NCBI GenBank assembly: GCA_030041435.1 | Contig: JASHNW010000090.1 | Location: forward strand, 1 to 64,000 | DNA length: 64,000 nucleotides | Reading direction: 5' to 3' | Source of the DNA: Acidobacteriaceae bacterium | Lineage (GTDB): Bacteria > Acidobacteriota > Terriglobia > Terriglobales > Acidobacteriaceae | Part shown: one piece after another, positions 51,044-60,045 of the stretch | Layout: every line of letters starts with the position of its first letter | Position numbering within the stretch: position 1 is the first letter of the stretch | The notes under the pieces: model-generated | What the model was told of the DNA's origin: nothing | Database searches by the model: none | The model's input: the letters and a program-made list of their open reading frames with translations, nothing else | Translations under genes and position numbers: made by a program

Positions 51044-51562
51044 GCTCCCACCGGCGCATGCGGGTGCCGACGGCTTCCTGCTGGACGTACTGCAGGACAT
51101 GCCGCTCAACGGCCGGGACTTTACGCAGATGCTGGCGGTGTTGCCGGGCTATGCGGGGTACTCCGGCGGGGGCGGCGGTTCCGTGAACGGCACGCGGCGC
51201 GACATGGTGAACTGGCAGATCGAGGGGGCCGACAACAACGATCTGTGGTGGAACGCGCCGGCCGTGAATCAGGGAGGCGTCTCCGGGACGCGGGGATCAC
51301 ACTTCCGATTGACGCGATCGAGCAGTTCTCGGCGGTAACGGAGGCGAGCCCGGAAACCGGGCGCAACCAGGGCGCCACGGTCGATCCGGTGATCAAGTCG
51401 AGCACCAACGCCTTCGGCAGCGCCTACTACTACAACCGCAACGAGGCGCTGGCCGCGCAATCGCAGCTGCTGGCGACGAAGCCGGAGCTGCACAACCAGC
51501 AGTTTGGCTTCTCGACGGGCGGACCGATCTGGCGGGATCACGCCTTCTTCTTTGTGAGTTAA
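51044..51562 (+). pseudogene. Fragment of an Oar-type TonB-dependent receptor, frameshifted and truncated
   Basis: Only part of the plug is left: DVLQDMPLNGRDFTQMLAVL, NGTRRDMVNWQIEGADNNDL, then in another frame GITLPIDAIEQFSAVTEASP, AFGSAYYYNRNEALAAQSQL and GFSTGGPIWRDHAFFF before a stop. The frame changes at the G run 51292-51295, where one extra G would restore it. The signal peptide, N-terminal domain and the whole barrel are missing. It lies just left of the right-hand tRNA repeat. Confidence 0.85.
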
Positions 51563-51932
51563 TTGGCCGAGGCTCTTCTCGAAGGCCGCCAGGTCGCGGT
51601 CCATGCCGCCACTCCCTGTCTCTCCGCCATCACTTCTCGATATCTTCGCGTCGCCCATGCAAGACAGACAAGAAATTTACAGATATGCCAGGTCTGGATT
51701 TTCAGGATTTCCGAAAAATGCGCCCAACAGGCCTTCGTTGGCCCTTTTCATTTGACAGCGGAGGAGTCTCCGATCAAATCGCTGGTGGCTGCAAGAGTGC
51801 GCAAGGGGACTGATATAACCCCCGGTTCGACCATTCGGCTCGCTGGCCCTCCGCCGAGCCCGAATCGTACGGATTTTTCGGTGACGCCGGCGCGTCGCGT
51901 TGTGCAGAGTGAAGTCGCCACTGTCTGCGCTT
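51563..51932. other. Region around the right repeat with no supported gene
   Basis: About 370 bases between the receptor fragment and the convergent metallohydrolase gene. It contains the 18-base copy of the tRNA-Ser end at 51613-51630. Open readings exist but have no recognisable domain, start site or codon pattern that I trust. No integrase remnant is seen. Confidence 0.45.
51613..51630 (+). repeat. Right copy of the 18-base tRNA-Ser end repeat (attR candidate)
   Basis: TCCCTGTCTCTCCGCCAT matches 39332-39349 base for base, in the same orientation. The bases on both sides differ from the tRNA, and upstream there is no T-arm 5' strand, so this is not a second tRNA gene. Confidence 0.7.
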
Positions 51933-53465
51933 TCATTTCCAGTTAACGTAAACCGGATTGCTCAACAGGAGCAGCCGCCCTTCGCTGTCGCGAACCTCGG
52001 CAAGGATCCAGTGGCGCCCTCCGTCGGCGCGCCACTGAAAGTGCAGAGACTGTTCGGCTGCGGTGATTGCCTGCGGCTGCGCGTCCGGCAGTTCCCTGCC
52101 ATCCGCGAAGAAGTGCACAGAGTCTCCCTGGCATTCGACTGTGTGCACGTCGATAGCAACAACTTCGTCGCGGCTCGTCTGGAGCATTCCTCCCATGGCT
52201 GCGGTTGCGGCGCCGGCCTGTGCGTCGATGTTGACGAGGCGGTCGCGCGAGCCCGTCAAATCGATGAACACACGGCCCGAGCGGATGCCGTCGAGGATGG
52301 CGGGCGTGGACAGTTCGGTGGCGTACACGACGGTGGTCGGCCATCCGATCGATCCCGGCTGATCGAGCGGGATCATGGGGCGATGGTTGTCGCTGCCACC
52401 GATGGCGGTGAGGCGGTAACCCAGATCGAGCTGGTGTTCCCAGAAGGGAATCCCGGAGAATGCGGGGTTCTGGCTCCCGCCGTTCACGGCTTCCACAGCA
52501 GTCAGCAGATGCATGTCAACCGGATGGGCCGGCGTCCAGCCGCAGCCCATACAGATTTCACCGCTGGGCGCAGCAGGGTGATTGATCGACACCAGCGCTC
52601 CGAGCTTCTGTGCGTTGCGCAGCAACACATTCATGTTGGGCACGGCGGAGCTGCCGAGGCGAAAATCCAGATAATCCGTGGTTCCCAGAAAGTTGAGATG
52701 ACCGTGAAACGTCGTGATTTCGCGGCCAGGAATCAAAAGAACCTTGTCGAAATACGGTTGCAGCTCGCGGATCGCATCGTACTGCGACGTGGCATTGTGG
52801 TCAGTGATGGCGATGAAATCGAGACCCCGGCGGGCAGCCGCATCGACGGTGAAGAAAACCGGGCAGGGAACCAGGTTGCCGGTCTGGCTGGGGCACTGCC
52901 CGTCGCTGTTCGCCGTGTGCATATGGAGATCGCCGCGGTACCAACCGGGCCCGCTGCGGAGCGGCGCACGCAAGCCGGGGGGCTGGTCGGCGACCACGCC
53001 GCTTCGGGTGAAGAAAACCTGAGCCGTGTAATGCGATGTGACCGCCGGCCGAATGTTGGGGACACCGATGAGGACTTTCCATTCTCCGGACGGAATCAGC
53101 CCGGGGAGGCAGGACGGGGTGGCATCGGAAATACCGATGGTCAACAGCGACTTGTTGCCGCCGCTCCAGCAGCGCAGCTCGATGGGATCGAGCACGCCGA
53201 GATCGAGCGCGGTGTGCTGGTCTCTCCCGGTGTACGCAAAGGTGAGCGTAACTCTGCGAACGCCGGCAGGAACGTGGAACGGAACCTCAATGTAGGTATG
53301 ATTCTGCGAGCCGCGGACCTCGCCTTGAAGCACGAGGTCCGGGCTGGATGCGTGCGGCGCAGACGACGGGCTGCGAGCCTGACGCCCTGCGGCAGCCGAC
53401 AACTCCAAGCCAAAGAAGAGGAGGAAAACTGGGGCTGCGAGCCAGCAGGTTCTGAGCCTAACCAC
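51933..53465 (-). CDS. CehA/McbA-like PHP-domain metallohydrolase, exported
   Basis: A 510-residue protein with a signal peptide (VRLRTCWLAAPVFLLFFGLE). An N-terminal beta domain is followed from about residue 175 by a PHP fold: WYRGDLHMHTANSDGQCPSQ, LDFIAITDHNATSQYD, VLLIPGREITTFHGHLNFLG, LVSINHPAAPS and AIGGSDNHRPM supply the metal-binding His/Asp set. CehA/McbA relatives hydrolyse carbamate and phosphodiester-type substrates; the natural substrate here is unknown. The start is GTG at 53465 with GGAGGAGG upstream. It lies 49 bases after the receptor gene on the same strand, so the two are probably co-transcribed. Confidence 0.87.
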   Translation of the reverse strand: MVRLRTCWLAAPVFLLFFGLELSAAAGRQARSPSSAPHASSPDLVLQGEVRGSQNHTYIEVPFHVPAGVRRVTLTFAYTGRDQHTALDLGVLDPIELRCWSGGNKSLLTIGISDATPSCLPGLIPSGEWKVLIGVPNIRPAVTSHYTAQVFFTRSGVVADQPPGLRAPLRSGPGWYRGDLHMHTANSDGQCPSQTGNLVPCPVFFTVDAAARRGLDFIAITDHNATSQYDAIRELQPYFDKVLLIPGREITTFHGHLNFLGTTDYLDFRLGSSAVPNMNVLLRNAQKLGALVSINHPAAPSGEICMGCGWTPAHPVDMHLLTAVEAVNGGSQNPAFSGIPFWEHQLDLGYRLTAIGGSDNHRPMIPLDQPGSIGWPTTVVYATELSTPAILDGIRSGRVFIDLTGSRDRLVNIDAQAGAATAAMGGMLQTSRDEVVAIDVHTVECQGDSVHFFADGRELPDAQPQAITAAEQSLHFQWRADGGRHWILAEVRDSEGRLLLLSNPVYVNWK

Positions 53466-53514
53466 AATTTCCTCCTCCGGAGGCCAATGTTACAAGGGTT
53501 TCGCCCGAAGAGTC

Positions 53515-56500
53515 TTAGTAGAACAATTTCAGAGCGAGCTGGAGCGTCCGCGCCCCAAAGTTTTCGTTACTGTTTTTCGTGCTGGTGATGGAGCTGAACT
53601 TCGTTGTCGTGAAATTCAGCTGGCTGGTGGGCTGGGCAAACGGCGGCGTGTTCGTTGTGTTGAAGGCCTCGGCCCGGAACTGGAGGCGCACCGACTCTGT
53701 GAATTTGAAGTTCTTCAGGACCGACGAATCCAGGTTGCTGAAGTTCGGCCCACGCGCCTGCTCCTGCTCTCCGCCCAGCGGTGAATAATCCGTCTGCCCG
53801 ATTGAGGCAGCCGCGGCCGGCTCGGCGAAGGCGCTGGGGTTCAGCCACTGCGTGTAGTTGTGAGGTCCGGCATAGAGGCCCTGCCCCGGAACCACATCGG
53901 CAAAGCAGCCGAAATCCGCCGTCGTCGCCACCGGGCAGTTGACCGTGAAGGGCTGTCCGCTCTCGTGCGTGTAGAAGAAGTTGACGATCCATCCGCCGAA
54001 AGCCGCATCCTCGCCTTTGTTCATGTTTGCCAGAAACGCCCGGCCGCGGCCGAAGGGCAGGTTGTAACTGCCGGCGACGTGCACCAGATGAGTGGCATCG
54101 GCGTCGCACAGCGCGTAGTCGCGCCGAATGCCGAATCCAGGGAGCCACTCGGCCCGGTACTGCTGGTTGGTGTCGGCCTGAGTATGTTGGTTGCTCATGC
54201 ATTTGCTGAAGGTGTAATTGGCAAGCAGATAGAGGCCGCCGCTCATCTGGTGCTCAAACGTGGTCTGCAGCGAGTTGTAGTTGCTGGCCCCGTTCGTCGT
54301 CTCGTAGGTCGAGTTGCGCGCGAAGCTCGGATACGGGATATAGTTTTGCGAGTTCGTGCCCGGAGGCAGAATCTGCGTGTTGCCGTTGTTGTAGCCGAGA
54401 TTGTCGAGGTGACGTCCCTGGGTGCCCACGTAGCCTGCCTGGATCGAATCGTGTTTTGTGATCAGGTACTGGATTGTCAGGTTATCCGTTTGCACATAGG
54501 GAGTCTGGAAGTTATATTGCCGCCCGTACAGATTCAGGCCCTGACCGCTGCTGATGGTCGGATTCTGGAAGTTGTACTGCGTAAAGGTCTGCTCCAACGT
54601 TGCTGGAGCGCCGCTGGGAAGCAAAATGGGGTGCTGCGAATCGGGACTGGGGAAACTCTGCGTGTACACGAACGGGTAATTGGTTCCGAGAGTGCCGCCA
54701 TAGCCGAGATTGCCCAGCGCTCCGTAGGCCGTGCCGTAGCCGCCACGGACCACCAACGTGGGCAATACGCTGTAGGCGAATCCGACGCGTGGCGCGAAGT
54801 TCGTCGCCTGCGCATTCCCCAGCGTCATGCTGGAAACGCAGTCCAGAGTAATGTTGCTGGCGGTCAGCAGAGCATTGAAGGCGGCCGAGCGCGGCACACT
54901 GCAGCCCTGTTTGGACATGTAGTAGGTTCCCGAGGGCCCATTGCCGCCGACCGGGACAAAGTTTGCCTGGCGGCCGTTGATTTCTGCATATGGGGTGAAG
55001 TAGTCCCAGCGCAGGCCCAGGTTTAGCGTCAGGTTGCGGACCACTTTCCAGTCATCCTGGCCGTAGGCGCCCCAGTACCAGCGATGGTCGTCGGTAGCGG
55101 CGATATTGGAGCCGGAGAAGCTGCTCATTCCGCCCACATAATCGACGCCCCCGTCGCCGGCAGGAAGAGAGGACGGTATCGGCGTGAGGAGCAGATCACC
55201 GATTCCATTCAGGCTGCTGTTCTTGTTGGGAACGTCGGTATATTGCCCGTTGAAGTTGAAGTCTCCGCGCCCCTGCGGTGGCTGCGAAATGTTGCCCTCG
55301 AGATCGTCGATCTGGAGACCGGCCTTAAAGGTGTGATTGCGGTAGACCTTCGTCACGTCGTCGGCGCCTTCGATGCTGTAGACGTACTGCAGGGTCGGCG
55401 TGTAGTTACCGACGCCGATGTGGGTGAGTCCACTGATCGTGATAGGAGGCAGGCCTCCGTTATTGGCAACCTGCTGCACTCCCTGGATGCCGTACTGTGC
55501 GGGAATGCCAAAGGTGTTGCCATAGAACGACTGCTGGAGCTTATCGCTGTGCACCATGCCGACGTGCATGTCTGTGGCCAGCGTCGGCGTAAAGACGTGA
55601 GTGTAGCCAACCGCCCACGCATAAGCGGGGAGGCTGTCGTTACGGCCGCCGGTTTCTCCCACGGCTACGCCAGGAAAGTTCGACGGAACGTAGACAGAGA
55701 AGAGGCTGCGGTCATACACGCCGAACAGGCTGTTGCTGGCGTTGATGTTCTCGTCGATGCGGACGTCCCAGGTATTAGTGTTCTTGTCCTCGATGGGGAC
55801 GTAATTGGAGAAGTTACTGGTCAGTCCCGACGAGGTCTGCGTCGGGTACACGCCGAGCAGCTTGACCGCGTTGGGGTCGAGCCGCCCGGTCGGAATGATG
55901 TTCAGGAGCGCTTCCTGGGCCGGGCTGGTGAAATTCGTCGTATTGTTGCCGGCGAAGCTCGGGCAGCCGGACGTGGTGCAGTTGTAGAACGGATCGCGGA
56001 CGTAGCTTCCCGGCGTGCCGGTCAGGCCGGTGACCGGGTCAAGGCCGCTGGCCGGCAGCTGACGCGTGGTGGCGGGATCGAGAATCGTGCCGTGCGGAAA
56101 GGTGCGGCTGAGGGCGTCCGTGGCCGATCCGCTGTTGTAGGTGATGTTGTCCTGCAGATCGGAAAAGCCGCTGCTGACCATGCCGGTGGTGGGAACGGTC
56201 TCACCGCCCGCGGGCTCGGGCAGCACGAACCTTCCGCCCTGGTAGTCGAAGAACCAGAAGGTCTTGTTCCGCCCGTCCAGAATGTGCGGGATCAGCACCG
56301 GGCCACCCGCCGTTACGCCAAACAGATTCTGGTGATACGCAGGAACCGGTTTAGCTACGCCATTCTTAGTGTTAAAGAAGTAGTTGGCGTTCAGGTCGTT
56401 GTTGCGCACGAACTCCCACAGGTCGCCGTGCAGCCGATTGGTGCCCGACTTGATTTCCGCATTGACGACGCCGCCGGTGGAATGGCCGAATTCTGCGTTG

Positions 56501-57228
56501 AAATCCCCGGATTGCAGTTTGAACTCCTGCACGGCATCCGGTGGCGGAACGATGGCGGCGTTCGTCAGCGTGTAGTTCCCGCCATAGAATTCGATATTGT
56601 CGTTAATGCCGTCGAGGCGAAAATCGTTTTGCCATACGCTGGTTCCGTTTACCGAGAAATACGCGCTCTCGGAGCTGCCGGCGTCTGCGGTGACGCCTCC
56701 CGGCGGAGCGGCGGCGACGCCTGCAGAAAGCTGGGCCAGGGAACCCCAGTCGCGGGTGGCCAGGGGCAGGTCGTTCACCGTTTCGTTCGTGATGGTTTGG
56801 CCGACGGCAGCATTTTGCGCCTGAAGCAGCGGAACCGCGGCGGTTACTGTCACCTGCTGCTGCACGCTCCCCGGTGACATCGGCAGGTCGACGGTCACAA
56901 CCTGCTGCACATGAACGACAATTCCGTGGACAACGTAGTGTTCGAATCCGCTCGACTCTGTCTCAACCGTATAAGTGCTCGGCACGAGGCCGCTGAACAC
57001 GTAGTTCCCGGTTGGCGTGGAGGTGGTTGCGACGCGGATGCCGGTGGCGTCGTTGGTGAGCGTAATTTTTGTGCCGGGAATCACCGCCCCGGAGGGATCC
57101 CGGACGATTCCGGTCAGGCTGCCGGTATCAATCTGTGCGCGCACGCCGAAGGGCATGAGGAGAACAAGGAACGCCGCCAGAATTCCGGCGCTCAGGGTGG
57201 CTCGATACGATCGGGATTGGTGTCTCAC
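53515..57228 (-). CDS. Second Oar-type TonB-dependent receptor
   Basis: A 1,237-residue receptor with signal peptide (ATLSAGILAAFLVLLMPFGV-RAQ), CarboxypepD_reg-like domain (GSLTGIVRDPSGAVIPGTKI, TPTGNYVFSGLVPSTYTVET), plug (FSVNGTSVWQNDFRLDGIND, FGHSTGGVVNAEIKSGTNRL) and a large barrel ending LQLALKLFY. The start is GTG at 57228, seven bases after CGGAGG. It is followed by the PHP hydrolase gene and is divergent from a membrane-anchored regulator, making a receptor-hydrolase-regulator module. The ligand is unknown. Confidence 0.93.
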   Translation of the reverse strand: MRHQSRSYRATLSAGILAAFLVLLMPFGVRAQIDTGSLTGIVRDPSGAVIPGTKITLTNDATGIRVATTSTPTGNYVFSGLVPSTYTVETESSGFEHYVVHGIVVHVQQVVTVDLPMSPGSVQQQVTVTAAVPLLQAQNAAVGQTITNETVNDLPLATRDWGSLAQLSAGVAAAPPGGVTADAGSSESAYFSVNGTSVWQNDFRLDGINDNIEFYGGNYTLTNAAIVPPPDAVQEFKLQSGDFNAEFGHSTGGVVNAEIKSGTNRLHGDLWEFVRNNDLNANYFFNTKNGVAKPVPAYHQNLFGVTAGGPVLIPHILDGRNKTFWFFDYQGGRFVLPEPAGGETVPTTGMVSSGFSDLQDNITYNSGSATDALSRTFPHGTILDPATTRQLPASGLDPVTGLTGTPGSYVRDPFYNCTTSGCPSFAGNNTTNFTSPAQEALLNIIPTGRLDPNAVKLLGVYPTQTSSGLTSNFSNYVPIEDKNTNTWDVRIDENINASNSLFGVYDRSLFSVYVPSNFPGVAVGETGGRNDSLPAYAWAVGYTHVFTPTLATDMHVGMVHSDKLQQSFYGNTFGIPAQYGIQGVQQVANNGGLPPITISGLTHIGVGNYTPTLQYVYSIEGADDVTKVYRNHTFKAGLQIDDLEGNISQPPQGRGDFNFNGQYTDVPNKNSSLNGIGDLLLTPIPSSLPAGDGGVDYVGGMSSFSGSNIAATDDHRWYWGAYGQDDWKVVRNLTLNLGLRWDYFTPYAEINGRQANFVPVGGNGPSGTYYMSKQGCSVPRSAAFNALLTASNITLDCVSSMTLGNAQATNFAPRVGFAYSVLPTLVVRGGYGTAYGALGNLGYGGTLGTNYPFVYTQSFPSPDSQHPILLPSGAPATLEQTFTQYNFQNPTISSGQGLNLYGRQYNFQTPYVQTDNLTIQYLITKHDSIQAGYVGTQGRHLDNLGYNNGNTQILPPGTNSQNYIPYPSFARNSTYETTNGASNYNSLQTTFEHQMSGGLYLLANYTFSKCMSNQHTQADTNQQYRAEWLPGFGIRRDYALCDADATHLVHVAGSYNLPFGRGRAFLANMNKGEDAAFGGWIVNFFYTHESGQPFTVNCPVATTADFGCFADVVPGQGLYAGPHNYTQWLNPSAFAEPAAAASIGQTDYSPLGGEQEQARGPNFSNLDSSVLKNFKFTESVRLQFRAEAFNTTNTPPFAQPTSQLNFTTTKFSSITSTKNSNENFGARTLQLALKLFY

Positions 57229-57543
57229 GGGTGCCTCCGAATGGACAAACGGTTGTTATCGCACACGAGTGGTTTCAGTCTGGAGTGCGACGGATTGGCG
57301 ACCATCATCCCGCTCAGTTCCCATCGGATGGAAGTGTTTACCCAGGTCTCTCCTGTGTGCATACACATGTGAGAAATGCTTGTAACTATCTGAAAAACCG
57401 ACGGATATAAAGCGCGTAAATTTCTGTTAAACTCGCAGAGCGCTTTTCCAGGAATCGTGCGCATTCACCTGGTATTTACCGTGGAAACGTAGTCTGATGG
57501 AGGGTCGATTCTGCCCTCGGTCGCTCACCTGGAGAGAAACACT
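57229..57543. other. Divergent promoter region between receptor and ToxR-like regulator
   Basis: About 315 bases, AT-richer than the genes. It holds the inverted repeat TGTGT-GCAT-ACACA at 57354-57367 and a TATAAA box at 57406-57411. Either could belong to the regulated receptor or the regulator. No small gene is supported. Confidence 0.4.
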
Positions 57544-58914
57544 ATGGGACCTTCTGCCGCTGCTGCACGCCGGGAGAAATCCTTGATTCCAGGCAAGGCG
57601 AAGCCCAGCCTGCCGGACACGGATGCGCGCTGCCAGATCGCTCACCGTGTGGTTGCCAGCCGCCACTTTGCGCGTTCGCCCCTGCTTTCGAAGTTCCTTC
57701 TGTATATTGTTGCCGAAACCGTCGAAGGGCGGGCGAGCGAGATCACAGAACACCAGATCGGGGTTCATGTCTTCGACCGGCCGCTCAGCTATCGCACGAT
57801 TGAGGACAACATCGTTCGCAACTACGCGCGCCAGCTGCGCCGCCGGCTGAGCGAGTACTTCGCAGAAGAGGGAGCCGCGGAGGAACTGCAGATCGATATT
57901 CCATTGGGCGGATACATTCCCGTCTTCATCCCTGCCGGCAACTCCCGCCCCGGCGGAGGAGCCGAGCGGCCTGCTCCCATCAGCATTCGCACCGACGCCG
58001 CCGCGACCCCGGACCAGGTTGCCGTGGCCGTTGCACCTCCGCGTTGGCTGCCGAACCGGCGGGGAATCAAAGAGCTGTTGTTCGGGCTGTATACGGCGGG
58101 CATCTTCGCGGTGGCCTGGTTTGCAGGGGTGCACGTTCGCCCCGCGGCTTCCCCGGTCGCTGGAGCGACAGGAGCCTCGGTGCTCTGGTCATCGCTTTTC
58201 AAGGGCCCCCTTCGCACCTACATTGTTCCCGCGGATGCGGGACTCAACCTGATTGAGGACATCTCCCGGCACCCCTTGCCGCTGGCGGGCTACATCGATG
58301 GCGACTACACGGGAATCTCGATTCCCCAGGTGGACGCCCACAGCGCCGACGATCTGCGCACGCAGGACTTCACCAGCTTCGTCGATCTGCAGATCATTTC
58401 GTCGCTGGCGCGGCTGCCGGAATACGACCCGCAGCACGCCATTTTGCGGTTTCCGCGGGACCTTCGGCTCGATGACCTGAAGAACGCCAACGCGATCATC
58501 ATCGGCTCGGTGGGAAGTAACCCCTGGGCGGCGATCGCCGAGAACAATGCGGACTTCCGCATCGTGTACCGCGAAGGCATGCAAGGCGCCACCATCGTGA
58601 ATGCCCGGCCGCAACCCGGCGAGGCCGCGGAGTATGTGAGTCACTGGAACGAGCCGGCGCACGAGACGTTCGCGCTGATCTCATGCCTACCCAATCTCGA
58701 AGGCAATGGACGGCTGCTGGTGCTGCAGGGGCTGGACGTGGCCGGGACCCAGGCGGCCGGCGAAGCGCTCTTCCACCCGGCTGCGATTGCACCGATCCTG
58801 AGGCGTGCGACGCGCCGGGATGGCTCGCTGGGCTACTTTGAGATTCTGCTGCGTGCCACCAGCATCGAGTCCAACGCCACCGGCACCCGGGTGATCGGCA
58901 GCCGGATCTATTAA
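57544..58914 (+). CDS. Membrane-anchored (ToxR-like) DNA-binding regulator
   Basis: A 456-residue protein. Residues 30-128 match a winged-helix-like domain frequent in acidobacterial regulators and cyclase-like proteins: HFARSPLLSKFLLYIVAETV, ITEHQIGVHVFDRPLSYRTI, VRNYARQLRRRLSEYFAEEG and IDIPLGGYIPVF. A single membrane helix follows at about 176-196 (KELLFGLYTAGIFAVAWFAG). Residues 200-456, outside the membrane, form an alpha/beta domain I do not recognise (LKNANAIIIGSVGSNPWAAI). This layout suggests a one-component sensor that binds DNA inside and a signal in the periplasm. GGAGAG precedes the ATG. Confidence 0.75.
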   Translation: MGPSAAAARREKSLIPGKAKPSLPDTDARCQIAHRVVASRHFARSPLLSKFLLYIVAETVEGRASEITEHQIGVHVFDRPLSYRTIEDNIVRNYARQLRRRLSEYFAEEGAAEELQIDIPLGGYIPVFIPAGNSRPGGGAERPAPISIRTDAAATPDQVAVAVAPPRWLPNRRGIKELLFGLYTAGIFAVAWFAGVHVRPAASPVAGATGASVLWSSLFKGPLRTYIVPADAGLNLIEDISRHPLPLAGYIDGDYTGISIPQVDAHSADDLRTQDFTSFVDLQIISSLARLPEYDPQHAILRFPRDLRLDDLKNANAIIIGSVGSNPWAAIAENNADFRIVYREGMQGATIVNARPQPGEAAEYVSHWNEPAHETFALISCLPNLEGNGRLLVLQGLDVAGTQAAGEALFHPAAIAPILRRATRRDGSLGYFEILLRATSIESNATGTRVIGSRIY

Positions 58915-59090
58915 TAATCGTTACCAAACAATTGAATCCTGCAAGCCGGTTTGCCGCACCATTCTCAGCTGCCGGCGCGTCGTTTTGGCCGGGCGGCGAT
59001 TTCCTCGTCAGCCCGTCAACTCAGCTGTTTCCGAGAGGTCAACGTGCGTTTCGAGTAGAATCCCGGGCGCTTTTCTACTGCCGGGCGGCC

Positions 59091-59534
59091 CTACCGGCTC
59101 GGCCATACGCTGCCGATCAGTGCAGCGACAAAGACAATTTGCAGAAGGAGACGGGGTACAAGCGGCATGGCCGCCTTATGAAAAATCGTGAGATGTTCTC
59201 GGGCGGCTTTCACATTGGCTGGAAACAAACAGCCGAGCATGACGACACCGATTCCTGCGATCCACGGCGCGATGCCGGGAATCTGAAGCCCTGCGGCAAT
59301 TGCGATTTCGGCGAAGCCGGTGATCGAAACCCAGGCGCCTGCGTTTCCCATGGACTCGGGAACCATACGAAGCAGATCCGTTCTTCGTTTGCCCCAGTGC
59401 GCGGAGGCGGTTAGCAGAAACATAGCTCCGAGCGCGGTGCGCAGAGCCATGTGCCAATCTGCGAAGTAATGCCATTCCAACCCGAGGATCCGAAATAGAA
59501 GGAAAGCAGCGATAAGGCAAATGAGAGGCGCCAT
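59091..59534 (-). CDS. DoxX-family membrane protein
   Basis: A 147-residue protein with four predicted membrane helices (PLICLIAAFLLFRILGL; WHMALRTALGAMFLLTASAHW; WVSITGFAEIAIAAGLQIP; LLLQIVFVAALIGSVW). The order and the loops (GKRRTDLLRMVPESM, GCLFPANVKAAREHL) are typical of DoxX-like proteins, some of which act in redox or acid stress. GGAG precedes the ATG at 59534; the longer reading from 59630 is not needed. No operon partner is clear. Confidence 0.8.
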   Translation of the reverse strand: MAPLICLIAAFLLFRILGLEWHYFADWHMALRTALGAMFLLTASAHWGKRRTDLLRMVPESMGNAGAWVSITGFAEIAIAAGLQIPGIAPWIAGIGVVMLGCLFPANVKAAREHLTIFHKAAMPLVPRLLLQIVFVAALIGSVWPSR

Positions 59535-59559
59535 AAGTTGCTTCTCCGGTAAGAAAGAC

Positions 59560-59990
59560 GGCGTAATTCCGACAATGACTTTATACCAGCCCGCCTCAGC
59601 CGTAACTGTCCGCCGGCTTACCATTACCAATCCGGTCTCGATGAGTGCGTTGGCGACCTGGCATCCCTTGAAGCCGCGGTGCCGACGCCCTTTGCCAATC
59701 TTCAGCGCACAGCCATTCGAACTCGAATGAAATCGCCGGATCGTCCGGCAGCGCCCCTATGAGCGCCGGGGTCCGGCAGCAACCTCGATTCGGCGCGCAT
59801 CTCGATCAATTGACCTGTGTCCACCATCTGAAGGCATCTGTAAAAATACTGCAGCAGAGCCGGGATGCTGTCGGCTCCGGTGACGGCCGCGCTACTCCGT
59901 TCTGCTTTCCCGCGGCCTGATCTCGATTGCCAGGTGGCTCCCCATGATCCGGGGGCGGGGCGGATTCCCGGCGATAATCCGATGCCCTGC
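59560..59990 (-). pseudogene. Possible frameshifted gene remnant
   Basis: Three consecutive minus-strand stretches in different frames look protein-like: SIPALLQYFYRCLQMVDTGQ with LIEMRAESRLLPD (about 59765-59870), then LIGALPDDPAISFEFEWLCA (about 59690-59760), then CQVANALIETGLVMVSRRTV (about 59600-59670). I recognise no family. Frameshifts near 59763 and 59675 would be needed, so this is a weak call. The remaining part of the 511-base gap holds only the promoter of the next gene. Confidence 0.25.
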
Positions 59991-60026
59991 AAACGCCTGT
60001 TCGCCTAATTGGACGTGCCGCTCGGA

Positions 60027-60032
60027 TATAAT
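60027..60032 (+). promoter_or_regulatory. Perfect -10 box (TATAAT) before the efflux operon
   Basis: TATAAT lies 13 bases before the GTG at 60046, in the string GATATAATCCGCC that also occurs at 13925-13937. A matching -35 at the right spacing is weak. Confidence 0.5.
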
Positions 60033-60045
60033 CCGCCTAACGTCC

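Noticed and set aside
51563-51946. Reading frame of 127 codons across the right repeat
   Set aside because: No domain, no ribosome site, overlaps the convergent hydrolase end, and mixed composition.
51900-53588. Plus-strand reading frame of 562 codons
   Set aside because: Antisense to the PHP-domain metallohydrolase; no motif, no ribosome site, and it runs across gene borders.
55084-56877. Long plus-strand reading frame of 597 codons
   Set aside because: It lies wholly antisense to the TonB-dependent receptor gene, which has clear domains. The composition (Val/Arg/Gly-rich) is what codon bias creates on the opposite strand.
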